This document shows, piece by piece, positions 8,243-17,430 of a stretch of 64,000 nucleotides of DNA. The DNA is taken from assembly GCA_000016765.1 (NCBI GenBank), contig CP000700.1, positions 186,001 to 250,000 of the forward strand, written 5' to 3'. Numbering within the stretch: the first letter of the stretch is position 1; each line of letters begins with the position of its first letter. The notes under the pieces were generated by a model. That model was not told the DNA's origin and searched no databases. It saw nothing but the letters and a program-made list of their open reading frames with translations. The translations under genes were made by a program, and so were the position numbers. Source of the DNA: Rhizorhabdus wittichii RW1 (lineage in GTDB: Bacteria; Pseudomonadota; Alphaproteobacteria; Sphingomonadales; Sphingomonadaceae).

Positions 8243-9779
8243 CGCCTGGCCCTTCCTTGTCCGCCTTGGGCAGCGTGAAGCCGAACACGGCCCCGCCCCC
8301 TTCATGAGATTCGGCCCAAATGCGCCCGCCATGGGCCTCGACGATCGTGCGCGAGATCGAGAGGCCTACACCCATGCCGGTGCGTTTCGTGGTGATGAAT
8401 GGTTGAAACAGCCGGTCTGCCACATCGGCCGCGATGCCCGGGCCGGTATCGGCGACCGTCACCCGCGCCATGTCGGTGTCGGCCGGCGCGATGGCGATGG
8501 TCAGCGCACGTGGCCCCGATCCATTCCCGGCCATGGCGTCGATGGCATTGCGAACGAGGTTGAGCACCACCTGCTGGATTTGCACCTTGTCCGCGAGCAC
8601 GAGGTCGATCTCAGGGCTGAAGTCATGCTGGACGCGTATCCCATGCTCCTTGGCGCCAACGAGCGCCAGCGCGCTCGCCTCCTCGACAAGCTTCGGCAGG
8701 CTTTCGACCGCTCGTTCGGTTTCGCCGCGCGCGACGAAATCGCGCAGCCGGCGGATGATTTTCCCGGCGCGCAGCGCCTCGGCGGCAGCGCGGCCGACCG
8801 CATCGATAACCCGGTCGTTGCGATCTTCCTCGCGTTCGAGCAGCATCTTGCTGCCCTTGAGATAGTTGGCGATGGCGGAGAGGGGCTGGTTCAGTTCATG
8901 GGCGAGGGCCGAGGCCATTTCACCCAGGGCGGTCAGCCGCGAGACGTGAACGAGTTCGCTCTGCAGTTCCTGCAGCCTCGCCTCGGCATGTTGGCGCTCG
9001 GTGAGATCGCGGATGAAGCCGGTGAAAAAGCGCTGTCCGTTGACCTGGACTTCGCCGACGGCGAGTTCGAGCGGAAAGGTCGATCCGTCGCGGCGTTCGC
9101 CTACGACGACGCGGCCCTTGCCGATGATGCGGCGCTCTCCCGTCTGGTAATAGCGATCCAGATAGCCATCATGGGCTGCGCGGTAGGGCTCGGGCATCAG
9201 CAGCCGCACGTTGCGGCCCGCTATCTCCTGCGCCTTCCAGCCGAACATCCGTTCCGCCGCTGGGCTGAAGTCGCGAATGAGCCCCGCAGCGTCGATCACC
9301 ACCATGGCGTCGGGGACGGTGTCGAGGATCGAGCGCAGATGCGCCTCTCGGCTGGCGAGGCCGGCGGCGGCCTCGTCCGAAGCAAGACGGGCTCGCTGAA
9401 ACCACTCGCCCCCTAGCGCGATGGCGAGCCCGATCGCTACGAAAGCCACCGCAGCAATTACGCTGCCTTCCTCGATCGGGCCTGTCAGGTGGTCGCACCA
9501 CAGGCCGGCGGCTGCGCCGGCCAGCGAAGCCATCGCGCCGACGCGAAGGCCTGACAGGGCGCTTGCGGCGACCACGCCCGGGACGAAGAAGATGAAGGTC
9601 GCGCGCGCGCCGAGCTGATCGGCAAACAGGAGCCGTACGGCGAGGCCACCGGCGATCGCGAGCAGCGCGACGCCGAGGGCAGCGGGCAGGGCGAGCCGGG
9701 GCAGGAGCCGGCTTGCACCATTGCCGCGGGCCACCTCCGGTAAGTCCCTTAGGGGCACTGCGGTAGGGACATCATCCAA
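8232..9779 (-). CDS. fixL: FixL-like heme-PAS oxygen-sensing histidine kinase
   Basis: 515 residues, starting at TTG (9779) behind AAGGAAGGA. Residues about 28-125 hold 3-4 membrane helices. The PAS domain (about 145-262) closely follows FixL: His203 in [11 protein letters not shown] aligns with the proximal heme ligand and Arg223 in IIGKGRVVV with the oxygen-contacting Arg of Bradyrhizobium FixL. A kinase core follows with phospho-His294 ([10 protein letters not shown]), N-box [18 protein letters not shown] and GMGVGLSIS. It should autophosphorylate when oxygen leaves the heme and pass phosphate to the coupled FixJ. The alignment is from memory of the family, not computed. Confidence 0.87.
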   Translation of the reverse strand: MDDVPTAVPLRDLPEVARGNGASRLLPRLALPAALGVALLAIAGGLAVRLLFADQLGARATFIFFVPGVVAASALSGLRVGAMASLAGAAAGLWCDHLTGPIEEGSVIAAVAFVAIGLAIALGGEWFQRARLASDEAAAGLASREAHLRSILDTVPDAMVVIDAAGLIRDFSPAAERMFGWKAQEIAGRNVRLLMPEPYRAAHDGYLDRYYQTGERRIIGKGRVVVGERRDGSTFPLELAVGEVQVNGQRFFTGFIRDLTERQHAEARLQELQSELVHVSRLTALGEMASALAHELNQPLSAIANYLKGSKMLLEREEDRNDRVIDAVGRAAAEALRAGKIIRRLRDFVARGETERAVESLPKLVEEASALALVGAKEHGIRVQHDFSPEIDLVLADKVQIQQVVLNLVRNAIDAMAGNGSGPRALTIAIAPADTDMARVTVADTGPGIAADVADRLFQPFITTKRTGMGVGLSISRTIVEAHGGRIWAESHEGGGAVFGFTLPKADKEGPGDGE

Positions 9780-9859
9780 ATTTTCGTCCTTCCTTTCCCC
9801 GTCTACATACGGCCCATCAGCGGCGCCCCGTCAATCGCGTCGCCATCGGAGACACGACA

Positions 9860-10549
9860 ATGACTGCACCGTTCATCGATCTGGGCGTTCACCACAAGGC
9901 CAGCGGACTTTCCGACAAGGTCGCGCTCGGCTTCACCAAGGTCCTGCGCTGGTGCGCGGACACCTTTTTCGCCCAGCGCTATGGTCACCGGGCTGTCGTG
10001 CTCGAGACCGTCGCTGCGGTCCCCGGCATGGTCGGTGCGACAATCAACCACCTCGCCTGTCTGCGCCGCATGTGCGACGACAAGGGCTGGATCAAGACGC
10101 TCATGGACGAGGCTGAAAATGAGCGCATGCACCTCATGACCTTCATCGAGATTTCCAAGCCGACCTGGTTCGAGCGGGCCGTGATCATCGGCGTGCAATG
10201 GGTGTTCTATGTCTTCTTCTTTGCTCTTTATCTCTTGAGCGCCAAGACCGCTCACCGCGTTGTCGGCTATTTCGAGGAAGAGGCGGTGATCAGCTACACG
10301 CACTATCTCGCGGAAATCGACGAGGGCCGCAGCGCCAATGTGCCGGCACCCGAGATTGCCAAGCGGTATTGGGGGCTGCCCGAGGAGGCCACCTTGCGCG
10401 ACGTGGTGTTGGTCGTCCGCGCGGACGAGGCGCACCACCGGGACGTCAACCACGGCTTCGCCAATGAACTGGGTGGGTTGCCAGTTGGAGCCGTCGCGCA
10501 ATGCCCGCCCCACGCCGAGCTCGTCCCGAACTGGAAGAAAGCCGCCTGA
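9860..10549 (+). CDS. aox: Alternative oxidase (cyanide-insensitive ubiquinol oxidase)
   Basis: 229 residues. All four diiron boxes of alternative oxidases are present: [11 protein letters not shown] (around 55), ENERMHLM (around 90), [13 protein letters not shown] (around 140) and [12 protein letters not shown] (around 192). The enzyme oxidises ubiquinol and reduces oxygen to water at the membrane surface without pumping protons. Bacterial examples are uncommon and scattered through alphaproteobacteria. The gene is divergent from fixLJ with only 80 bases between, suggesting control by that oxygen sensor, and is followed by a receiver and globin genes. Confidence 0.93.
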   Translation: MTAPFIDLGVHHKASGLSDKVALGFTKVLRWCADTFFAQRYGHRAVVLETVAAVPGMVGATINHLACLRRMCDDKGWIKTLMDEAENERMHLMTFIEISKPTWFERAVIIGVQWVFYVFFFALYLLSAKTAHRVVGYFEEEAVISYTHYLAEIDEGRSANVPAPEIAKRYWGLPEEATLRDVVLVVRADEAHHRDVNHGFANELGGLPVGAVAQCPPHAELVPNWKKAA

Positions 10550-10578
10550 GCCTCGGCCTGACTGCGGAAGGACACGAC

Positions 10579-10938
10579 ATGGTCTTGGATCGCCCGGTCC
10601 TGCTGTTCGAAAGCGATCAGCCCGTCCTGTCCTCCCTGCAGTTCGCGCTGAGCCTTGAGGGGTTCCTGCCCGCGGATGGCAATGCGCGGGAGGCTGATCC
10701 CGCGGCGGCCGATTGCCTCGTCATCGACCAGCGATATCGCGCCGACGGGATCGGCTTTCTCCAGGAGTTGCGGGACAAGGGCGTCGCCGTACCGGCAATC
10801 CTGCTGGCGACCAATCCCTCGCGGGAACTCCGGCGACGGATGAAGCCGCTCGGAGCGGTCCTGATCGAGAAGCCGCTGCTCGGCAACGAACTCACTGATG
10901 CCCTTTTGACCATCATCGCTTCCAGCAAGGCCGCCTGA
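10579..10938 (+). CDS. Stand-alone receiver-domain protein
   Basis: 119 residues starting at 10579 behind GGAAGGA. A single response-regulator-like fold: N-terminal strand VLLFESDQP, putative phosphoacceptor Asp in CLVIDQRY, LLATNPS in place of the usual Ser/Thr strand, and Lys in LIEKPL. The acidic pair is degenerate (E, then D two residues later), so phosphorylation is uncertain. It has no output domain. Lying between aox and the globins and next to FixLJ, it may be a phosphate sink or FixT-like modulator; this is inference. Confidence 0.7.
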   Translation: MVLDRPVLLFESDQPVLSSLQFALSLEGFLPADGNAREADPAAADCLVIDQRYRADGIGFLQELRDKGVAVPAILLATNPSRELRRRMKPLGAVLIEKPLLGNELTDALLTIIASSKAA

Positions 10939-10939
10939 C

Positions 10940-11323
10940 ATGTCTGCTTGCTCTATCGACGAAACCGCCATCGACCTGCTCGTGCCTGCCTTCTATGCCC
11001 GCGTCCGGGCGGATGCGTTGCTCGGGCCGATCTTCGAGAGTGCCATCGACGACTGGCCCCATCACCTGGCGAAGCTGAAGGATTTCTGGTCGTCGGTGAT
11101 GCTGGCAAGCGGGCGCTACAAGGGCCAGCCTATGCCCGCCCATATCCGTCACGAAACGGCGTTGAGTAAGGAGGCCTTTGCCCGCTGGCTCGCGATCTGG
11201 CGAGAGACCACGGACGAACTTCTCGCGCCGGCCGTCGCCAGGGCGTTTCAGGACAAGGCGGCCCGCATCGCCGAAAGCCTTCAGTTGGGAATGCAGTTTC
11301 ATCGCGAACGGAGCGCCGCATGA
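10940..11323 (+). CDS. Group III truncated hemoglobin
   Basis: 127 residues beginning one base after the previous stop. The 2-over-2 globin pattern is clear: LVPAFYARVRADALLGPIFE (helix A-B), W then HLAKLKDFWSSVMLASGRYKG (the group III Phe-Trp signature), proximal His in PAHIRHETALS and the E-H helices to QFHRE. Group III truncated globins bind oxygen or NO with high affinity and are tied to microaerobic or nitrosative conditions. It overlaps the DUF1971 gene by 4 bases (ATGA). Confidence 0.88.
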   Translation: MSACSIDETAIDLLVPAFYARVRADALLGPIFESAIDDWPHHLAKLKDFWSSVMLASGRYKGQPMPAHIRHETALSKEAFARWLAIWRETTDELLAPAVARAFQDKAARIAESLQLGMQFHRERSAA

Positions 11324-11613
11324 CTGGCGCGATCCCAGCGAACGCCAAAGCGTACAAGCGCACCGCGACCTTTACCGAAACCACCATTCCGGCAGGACTG
11401 CTGGGCGACCATTCGACCAAGGAGGGCACCTGGGGCCTGATCCGGGTGGAAGAGGGCGCGCTTCACTATGTGGTGACAGACGAGCGCCGGCCGCCTTCAG
11501 ACCAGGTCCTCACCGCCGCGGGCGAGCCGGGCGTGGTCGAACCGACCATCCTGCACCATGTGGCGCCGGTCGGCCCGGTCCGCTTCCACGTTGAATTCCT
11601 AAGGGTGGATTGA
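11320..11613 (+). CDS. DUF1971 (YeaR/TehB-N-like) small cupin-type protein
   Basis: 97 residues: YKRTATFTETTIPAGLLGDH, then GTWGLIRVEEGALHYVV and a terminal HHVAPVGPVRFHVEFLR. This is the DUF1971 beta-sandwich found in YeaR and at the N-terminus of TehB, often regulated by nitrate or NO. Translationally coupled to the truncated hemoglobin, which supports a role in NO or oxidant tolerance. Reaction unknown. Confidence 0.8.
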   Translation: MTGAIPANAKAYKRTATFTETTIPAGLLGDHSTKEGTWGLIRVEEGALHYVVTDERRPPSDQVLTAAGEPGVVEPTILHHVAPVGPVRFHVEFLRVD

Positions 11614-11671
11614 TCGCCGCACCGGCACGTCCTCTCTTCCCAACCTCGATAGCCTATCAAGGAGTTCCCTT

Positions 11672-12121
11672 ATGCGTACTGCCTCCCCCGCCGCCATGGA
11701 GATCGTAAAGGCGACGGCTCCCGCTCTCGAAAAGCACGGAGTGGAAATCACCACGGCCATGTATGCCCGGCTGCTGCAGGACCCCGAAATCGCCGCCATG
11801 TTCGATCGCGCGGCGCAGGAAAGCGGTGAGCAGCCGCGCCGGCTGGCCGGCGCGATCCTGGCCTATGCCAAGAACATCGACAAGCTCCAGAACCTTGGAA
11901 GCGCCGTGCATCGCATGGTCGCCCGGCACGTCGAGACCGGCGTCAGGCCCGAGCATTATCCCCATGTCGCGGGCGCTCTCCTTCCGGCGATCCGTGAGGT
12001 GCTGGGCGCCGAAGTCGCCACGGACGACGTGCTGGCTGCCTGGGGCGAAGCCTATTGGATGCTTGCCGACATTCTCATCGCCGCCGAAACGCAGGCCTAT
12101 GAAGAGGCCAGCGCGGCCTGA
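11672..12121 (+). CDS. Single-domain globin related to the flavohemoglobin heme domain
   Basis: 149 residues with a strong AAGGAG ahead of the start. The protein follows the flavohemoprotein globin layout: IVKATAPALEKHGVEITTAMYARLL, FDRAA, proximal-side MVARHVETGVRPEHYP, then LLPAIREVLG and WGEAYWMLADILI. No FAD or NAD domain follows, so it would need a separate reductase if it works as an NO dioxygenase. The SspF-type defence genes are far away; its functional neighbours are the other globin, aox and the cyclic-di-GMP protein. Confidence 0.85.
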   Translation: MRTASPAAMEIVKATAPALEKHGVEITTAMYARLLQDPEIAAMFDRAAQESGEQPRRLAGAILAYAKNIDKLQNLGSAVHRMVARHVETGVRPEHYPHVAGALLPAIREVLGAEVATDDVLAAWGEAYWMLADILIAAETQAYEEASAA

Positions 12122-12194
12122 TCGGTCGCGGGGAGCATCCTTTCCCGAGGCAGCCGACAGGAGAGCTTTAACCAAGTTGCGATATCGCGAGTCC

Positions 12195-14327
12195 ATGCCC
12201 GCAGCTGTCCGTCTTCTCCGCGTTTCTGTGCCACGGCAGTATCTTTGGCCGCTCTTGTCGCTGCTTGGCGTATGCTTCGGTTTCATCTTCCTGCTCATTT
12301 TCTTGAGTACCCGCGCACAGGATGCCCAGCAGCTCGAGCGGGAGCGCCAGGCGCTCGGGGGCGTGTTCGCCACCGCGTCCGCGATGGTGCAGCACGATCT
12401 GCAGGATTACGCCAAATGGGACGATGCCGTGCGTCACATCGGCTCGAGGTTCGATGCGGCCTGGATGGACGACAATGTCGTGGCCTATCTGGGCCGCACC
12501 CAGGGATATTCCGACATCTTCGTGCTCGGCGCGGACGATCGGACCCTTTACAGCTTTAAAGACCGGAAGAGCGCCGCGAAGACCGCTCACCTGCGTCTTG
12601 GCGCCGACTTCGTCCGCTCGATCGCCGAAGTGCGGCGCTTGCCGCCTGAGGGCAGCCCGATCGTCAGTGGCTTCACGCGCTCGGGCCAGCAGATCATGGT
12701 CTATGCCACGGCCGCCGTGGTGCCCTTGACGGGTAAGATCGCGGCGCCCCGAGGGCCGACCCGCCTTCTGGTCATCGCCCGGCACGTCGACGAGGCGTTC
12801 TTGGCGGACCTCACGCGCGAACTCAATGTCCACGATGTGCGGCTGACGCTTGGGAACCGGACAGCCGGAATGGACGCCATCGCCATCAAGGGCCGGTCGG
12901 GCGAACGGATCGCCTGGCTGGAATGGCGGTCGCATCATCCGGGTGCATCGCTGAGGCAGCATCTGGTGCCGGCGATCCTGGCGGTGGCCTTCGTCGCCTT
13001 TGTGGCAGCCGGCCTAATTCTTCGCCGGGGCGGCCAGTCGATCGAGGCTTTGCGCGCAAGCGAGCTTCTTGCCCGGCATCTGTCGGATCACGATACCTTG
13101 ACCGAACTGCCCAATCGCCGCGCGCTAGGGGAGCGGCTGGGCGAGCTTGTCGCGGCAAGGCAAGGACTGGCCCTGCTGTTCCTCGATCTCGACGGGTTCA
13201 AGGACGCCAATGATGTCTACGGCCATAGTGCCGGCGATCTCCTGCTCAAGGAAGCCGCCGGTCGCCTGAAGGCCGCGGCGGGAGAGGCCTTCATCGCGCG
13301 CGCGGGCGGCGACGAGTTTGCCGTTCTCTTGAGATCGCCATCGCCTGGCGCGGCGGCCGCGACATGCGAGGCCATTCTCGAAGCGTTCTCGACGCCCTTC
13401 AAGGTTGGCGCCTACAGCATCACGATCGGGACCAGCATCGGCTATTTCGAGACCGACACATCCTGCGACGGCGCGGAAGAGTCCATTCGCAAGGCGGACG
13501 TCGCCATGTATGCCGCCAAGGATGCGGGCAGGCACTGCGCGCGGGTTTACCACCCCTCGCTCGACGAAAGCCATGAACGGCGCCAGCGGCTCGAGCAGGA
13601 TCTCAAGCGCGCGGTCGAGGACGAAGAGATCTATGTCCGCTATCAACCGATCGTCGATGCGCAGTCGGGTGAAGTCGTCGCCGTCGAGGCGCTGGCGCGC
13701 TGGTCTCATCCTGTCCATGGCGATGTTCCGCCCGACGTGTTCATTCCGATCGCCGAAATCAGCGGGCTGATCAACGCGATCGGCCGCCAGGTGCTTCTCC
13801 ATGCGTGCCGGGAAATGCGCGAGACCGGGCTCGATCTGGCCGTCAACCTGTCGCCAGCGCAATTCTGGGATGGCAATCTCTACGACGAGGTTCAGCAGGT
13901 CCTGGAACGGACCGGGTTTCCTCCCGAGCGGCTGGAGCTGGAAATCACGGAAAGCTTGCTGCTGCGCCGTCCCCAGGTCGCCGCGGCGGTGATCGACCGG
14001 CTGCGCTCACTCGGTATCCGCATGGCGCTCGACGACTTTGGCACGGGGTTCGCGAGCATCGCCTATCTACAGCAACTCACGATCGACCGGCTCAAGATCG
14101 ACAGGTCGTTCCTTGCTCCGCTGGAATCGCAGCCTGACATGCGAGAGGTGCTGATCTCCATCGTCGGCCTGGCGAAGGCCTATCATCTTGAAGTCTGTGC
14201 CGAAGGGATCGAGACGCCGGGACAGGCGCAGCTTGCGCGCATCGCGGGCTGCGGCCGCTTGCAAGGTTGGCTGTTCGGGCGTCCGCAAGCCGCGAGCGCC
14301 TTCCAGCCCGTGGCCTTGCGAGCTTAG
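12195..14327 (+). CDS. CHASE4-GGDEF-EAL bifunctional cyclic-di-GMP protein
   Basis: 710 residues. Membrane helix at about 17-38, periplasmic CHASE4 sensor at about 45-250 (HDLQDYAKWDDAV), second helix at 257-276, GGDEF domain at 295-450 with an intact GGDEF at 371-375, and EAL domain at about 470-700 (EALARW at 498, NLSPAQF, ELEITES, DDFGTGFASI). The RxxD inhibitory site five residues ahead of GGDEF is absent. Both active sites look intact, so it may make or degrade cyclic-di-GMP depending on signal. The ATG at 12195 has a weak ribosome site; an upstream TTG at 12177 is possible. Confidence 0.87.
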   Translation: MPAAVRLLRVSVPRQYLWPLLSLLGVCFGFIFLLIFLSTRAQDAQQLERERQALGGVFATASAMVQHDLQDYAKWDDAVRHIGSRFDAAWMDDNVVAYLGRTQGYSDIFVLGADDRTLYSFKDRKSAAKTAHLRLGADFVRSIAEVRRLPPEGSPIVSGFTRSGQQIMVYATAAVVPLTGKIAAPRGPTRLLVIARHVDEAFLADLTRELNVHDVRLTLGNRTAGMDAIAIKGRSGERIAWLEWRSHHPGASLRQHLVPAILAVAFVAFVAAGLILRRGGQSIEALRASELLARHLSDHDTLTELPNRRALGERLGELVAARQGLALLFLDLDGFKDANDVYGHSAGDLLLKEAAGRLKAAAGEAFIARAGGDEFAVLLRSPSPGAAAATCEAILEAFSTPFKVGAYSITIGTSIGYFETDTSCDGAEESIRKADVAMYAAKDAGRHCARVYHPSLDESHERRQRLEQDLKRAVEDEEIYVRYQPIVDAQSGEVVAVEALARWSHPVHGDVPPDVFIPIAEISGLINAIGRQVLLHACREMRETGLDLAVNLSPAQFWDGNLYDEVQQVLERTGFPPERLELEITESLLLRRPQVAAAVIDRLRSLGIRMALDDFGTGFASIAYLQQLTIDRLKIDRSFLAPLESQPDMREVLISIVGLAKAYHLEVCAEGIETPGQAQLARIAGCGRLQGWLFGRPQAASAFQPVALRA

Positions 14328-14381
14328 GAGCGCGAGGGAAGCGGTCGGCCGGTCAACGACCGCGCCGATCCTGCGGAACGA

Positions 14382-14762
14382 TCATGGCCGAACGACGGGC
14401 GAGCAATGGGCCGCCTCGATGCGCCACTGATCGCCCGGCAGCCGGTGCCAGCAGCGCGTATAGGCGAAGGTGCCGCTGAAAGGTTGCGCGTCGTAGGATC
14501 CCGACAACTGGACCGTGACGCAGACCACCGCGCTGTCGCCCAGGAGGCGAATGAGGGGTGGCTCGATGGGGTCCAGTTGTTCGATGCGAAGCAGGCCGGA
14601 CTGGTGAGCGCCGAGATCATCGCCCTTGTCGAGCCGCACGCCGACCTGGTTGGTAAAAATCAGATCGGGGCTGAGCAGGGCATCAAGGGTCGCCACATCG
14701 CTGGCGAGCATCGCCGCACGAAGCCGGCCTTCGGCATGCTCGATCTGCGCGCGGTCGTCCAT
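14382..14762 (-). CDS. NTF2-like / DUF4440 protein
   Basis: 126 residues: an N-terminal helix (RAQIEHAEGRLRAAMLASD), LDALLSPDLIFTNQVG, and a curved sheet ending TRCWHRLPGDQWRIEAAH. This is the SnoaL/DUF4440 cone fold found in enzymes and small-molecule binding proteins; function unknown. It converges with the GGDEF-EAL gene and precedes the DUF937 gene region on the same strand. Confidence 0.8.
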   Translation of the reverse strand: MDDRAQIEHAEGRLRAAMLASDVATLDALLSPDLIFTNQVGVRLDKGDDLGAHQSGLLRIEQLDPIEPPLIRLLGDSAVVCVTVQLSGSYDAQPFSGTFAYTRCWHRLPGDQWRIEAAHCSPVVRP

Positions 14763-14801
14763 AAGCAGGCCTGCCCCAAAGTCGGTTGAAAGGGAGGGCG
14801 G

Positions 14802-15335
14802 TCAACGGCCGCCCAGGATCGATCCCAATATGCCGCCGAGTCCGCCGGCTGACGCGGCGCTCCCGGAGGACCCGCTGCTACCGGCGAGCGCACCGGCAAT
14901 GCTGCCGAGAATGGATTCCAGTCCGCCCTGCTGCCCCCCGGAGCGCTTGGCGAGGTGCCCCGCGACGAGCATCGCGAGGATAGGGAGCATCTTCTTGAGG
15001 ATCGCGGGATCGAGGCCAGTGGCTTGCGATGCTTCCCCGGCGACCTCCCGGCTGACGTCCTTCGAGCCGAACAGGCTCCCCAGCAGTTGATTGCCAATGC
15101 CGGTGTCAGTGGGGCTGGAGCCGACGACATTATCGATGAGCCCCGAGCCGCCCAGCGCCTGGACCTGGGCCGCTAGACCCGCCGGTTCAACCGGGGCCGC
15201 CGTCTTGCCGTTGATACTGCCGATGAGCGAGGGAAGAAGAGCCTGCGCCCCGCGTTCGGCATCTTCGCGTGAAATGCCAAGTTGCTGGGTCAAGGCGTCG
15301 AGGCTTCCTTCGGGAAGCAGATCGGCAAGGTTCAT
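14802..15335 (-). CDS. DUF937 family protein
   Basis: 177 residues. The start at 15335 is behind GGAGACGTGAC. N-terminal MNLADLLPEGSLDALTQQLG and DAERGAQALLPSLIGSI, a middle ILKKMLPILAMLVAGHLAKR segment, and a low-complexity Gly/Ser tail with repeated LGSI/LGGIL units fit DUF937, a YidB-like family of unknown function. No signal peptide or clear transmembrane helix. Confidence 0.8.
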   Translation of the reverse strand: MNLADLLPEGSLDALTQQLGISREDAERGAQALLPSLIGSINGKTAAPVEPAGLAAQVQALGGSGLIDNVVGSSPTDTGIGNQLLGSLFGSKDVSREVAGEASQATGLDPAILKKMLPILAMLVAGHLAKRSGGQQGGLESILGSIAGALAGSSGSSGSAASAGGLGGILGSILGGR

Positions 15336-15508
15336 GTCACGTCTCCAATTCGCATGTGGGGCGGGGCAGCGTTGCACCCAGGGGTGGGCATCATCGGTTA
15401 GGGCGTCAACAGGCTTTCAGCCGCGCCGATACTTGCGCAGCAATGAGGCGGACAGTTCGCCGCAGGCCCGCGGCGCCAAGAGCAAGCGCCGGCCCCTGGG
15501 ATCAAGGG

Positions 15509-16099
15509 CTACCGCGACGATGTCGACGCACCCTCGGCCCTCGAGGCTGCCAGCCAATAGAGGACCGCGGCGATAAGCCAGAGGCCGGCGAACAGGGCGC
15601 TGAATGTTCCGCCGCGCGCATCAATCTGTGCGCCCATCGCCGCGATGCCTGCCTGGGCAGCGGCAGCCGCGCCATGGGAGATCGCCATGCCCAGCGGTCT
15701 GAAGCGCGCCATCGCCGCGCCGATGAGGGCGATGATGGGCACGCCCGCGAAGAGGAGGTTGAAGGGATTGTCTTCCGAGCCGATCATGCCGACTGCGAGA
15801 TTTGCCCAGATCGTCAGGAAAAGGGTGAGGACCGATACCACACTCGCCGCGCGGTACCATGGATTGGGCGAGCGCCGGACCAGCCATTCGGCAGCGAGCC
15901 CCGTTCCGCCGAGCATGAGGCCCATGACGAGGAAGTCGGTTTCGTCCCAGCGCACCTGCGGGATGTAGCGCATCGCGATGGCGGGGAGCGCGAGGAGGAG
16001 CAACGCGAGCCCCCAAGCCGAGATCCGCCACGGATTGAGCGCCTGCTTGAGCCTGCCATTGTCGGACGCTGCGTAACTATCGTTCCGATGATCATCCAT
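15509..16099 (-). CDS. Integral membrane protein of unknown function
   Basis: 196 residues, start behind GGAGGCGATATC. Five to six hydrophobic helices (WGLALLLLALPAIAMRYI, DFLVMGLMLGGTGLAAEW, VVSVLTLFLTIWANLAVG, LLFAGVPIIALIGAAMARF, a HGAAAAAQAG segment, LFAGLWLIAAVLYWLAAS). I recognise no family with confidence. It is divergent from the membrane winged-helix regulator, 86 bases away, and may be its target or partner. Confidence 0.7.
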   Translation of the reverse strand: MDDHRNDSYAASDNGRLKQALNPWRISAWGLALLLLALPAIAMRYIPQVRWDETDFLVMGLMLGGTGLAAEWLVRRSPNPWYRAASVVSVLTLFLTIWANLAVGMIGSEDNPFNLLFAGVPIIALIGAAMARFRPLGMAISHGAAAAAQAGIAAMGAQIDARGGTFSALFAGLWLIAAVLYWLAASRAEGASTSSR

Positions 16100-16185
16100 G
16101 ATATCGCCTCCATTCGAGATGAGATCATCAGGGTCCCGGAAAGACCGATGAGCGTCATGAGAAGCATATGAGGTTTTGCTGAAAA

Positions 16186-17334
16186 GTGCCGCCGCGTGGA
16201 TATCATTTCGGCCAGTTCGTCCTCGATCCCGAGGATCGGCGCCTGCTGCGTGACGGCGTTCCGGTCGAGCTCAACGCGCGCTATCTCGACGCGCTGGCGC
16301 TTCTCGTGCGCAATGCCGGGTCGCTCGTCGGCAAGGACCGTTTTCTAAGTGAAGTCTGGAAAGATGTGCCTGTCACCGACGAGGCGCTGACCCAGTGCAT
16401 CCGGCTCCTTCGCCAGCGTCTGGGTGACGATGCGAGCCGTCCGCATTTCATCGAAACGGTACCCAAGCATGGCTACCGCTTCATTGCCGAGGTCGACTGG
16501 CGCGAAAGCTCTGCCCCGGCCGAAGACGCGGCCCCCCACACGCTTCCCCCGTCGGCCGCGCCCTCGGCGCTCCGCCGCGTAGCGATGATGGCGGGAGCCG
16601 GGACCCTGGGTGCTGGGGGCGCCGGATTGATCGGCGGGCTCGCATACGGCTTTATCGCCGCGACGCCGCCGCTCCCGAGCGGAGGCGGCGCCGCGTCCTC
16701 CGTCTTCGTGTTGCTCTGGCTCACCCTGGCGGTGGCGCTCGTGGGCGGCGCGGGCGTCAGCCTGGGGATTGCCATAGCCGAGGCCGCAGGCAAACGCCCA
16801 TGGCTCACTCCTGGCGGCGCAGTCGGCGGAATGATCGTCGGCGCCGTCGTGAAGTTGCTCGGGATCGACGCGTTCAATCTCCTGTTCGGCCAGTCACCGA
16901 CAGGGATTACGGGCGGGCTCGAAGGGCTTTTCCTGGGGGCCGGCGTGGGCCTTGGCGCGACCCTGTCCGGCATGGGCGGCTCGGATCGTTCCCTTCGCTC
17001 TGTGGCAGCGCGGGCGGCGCTTTGCGGCGGTGCGGCCGGGAGCGTTGTCGTTCTTCTTGGCGGCCACCTGCTGGCGGGGAGCTTCGAGCAACTCGTCCAG
17101 ACATTCCCGCAATCGCGGATCGGCCTTGCGCAGATCGGCGGCCTGTTCGGCGAGCAGGGTCTTGGACCGGTGGCCGAGGCGGCCTGCGCGTTCGGCGAAG
17201 GGGCGCTGTTCGCGGCGGGCGTGGTCGTTGCCATGACGCTCGCGCGCCGTGAGATGGACAGGCCTGAAGGCCGCTCGGCGGCGTCGTCCGGCCTGGTTGC
17301 GAGTCGCAGAGGCGGCGCGCCTCGGTTGGGCTAG
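16186..17334 (+). CDS. Winged-helix (OmpR/CadC-type) regulator with six C-terminal membrane helices
   Basis: 382 residues from a GTG start; an in-frame stop directly upstream excludes longer forms. Residues 1-105 are an OmpR/PhoB winged helix (FVLDPEDRRLLRDGVPVEL, DRFLSEVWKDVPVTDEAL, LRQRLGDD, FIETVPKHGYRFIAE). After a Pro/Ala linker the rest is about six Gly/Ala-rich membrane helices instead of the single helix and periplasmic sensor of CadC/ToxR. It would bind DNA from the membrane. The signal is unknown; the divergent membrane protein is the obvious candidate target. Confidence 0.75.
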   Translation: MPPRGYHFGQFVLDPEDRRLLRDGVPVELNARYLDALALLVRNAGSLVGKDRFLSEVWKDVPVTDEALTQCIRLLRQRLGDDASRPHFIETVPKHGYRFIAEVDWRESSAPAEDAAPHTLPPSAAPSALRRVAMMAGAGTLGAGGAGLIGGLAYGFIAATPPLPSGGGAASSVFVLLWLTLAVALVGGAGVSLGIAIAEAAGKRPWLTPGGAVGGMIVGAVVKLLGIDAFNLLFGQSPTGITGGLEGLFLGAGVGLGATLSGMGGSDRSLRSVAARAALCGGAAGSVVVLLGGHLLAGSFEQLVQTFPQSRIGLAQIGGLFGEQGLGPVAEAACAFGEGALFAAGVVVAMTLARREMDRPEGRSAASSGLVASRRGGAPRLG

Positions 17335-17430
17335 GACCCGCCAGCCCGAAGCATGGGCGGTGGAGCGCCGCCGGTCGCGTCGTTCCGGCTATCATTGACC
17401 GTCTAAATCGTCAGGCCTGCATGTTGCGGG

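Noticed and set aside
8304-9416. 370-codon + strand frame
   Set aside because: Antisense to FixL; the kinase motifs are unambiguous.
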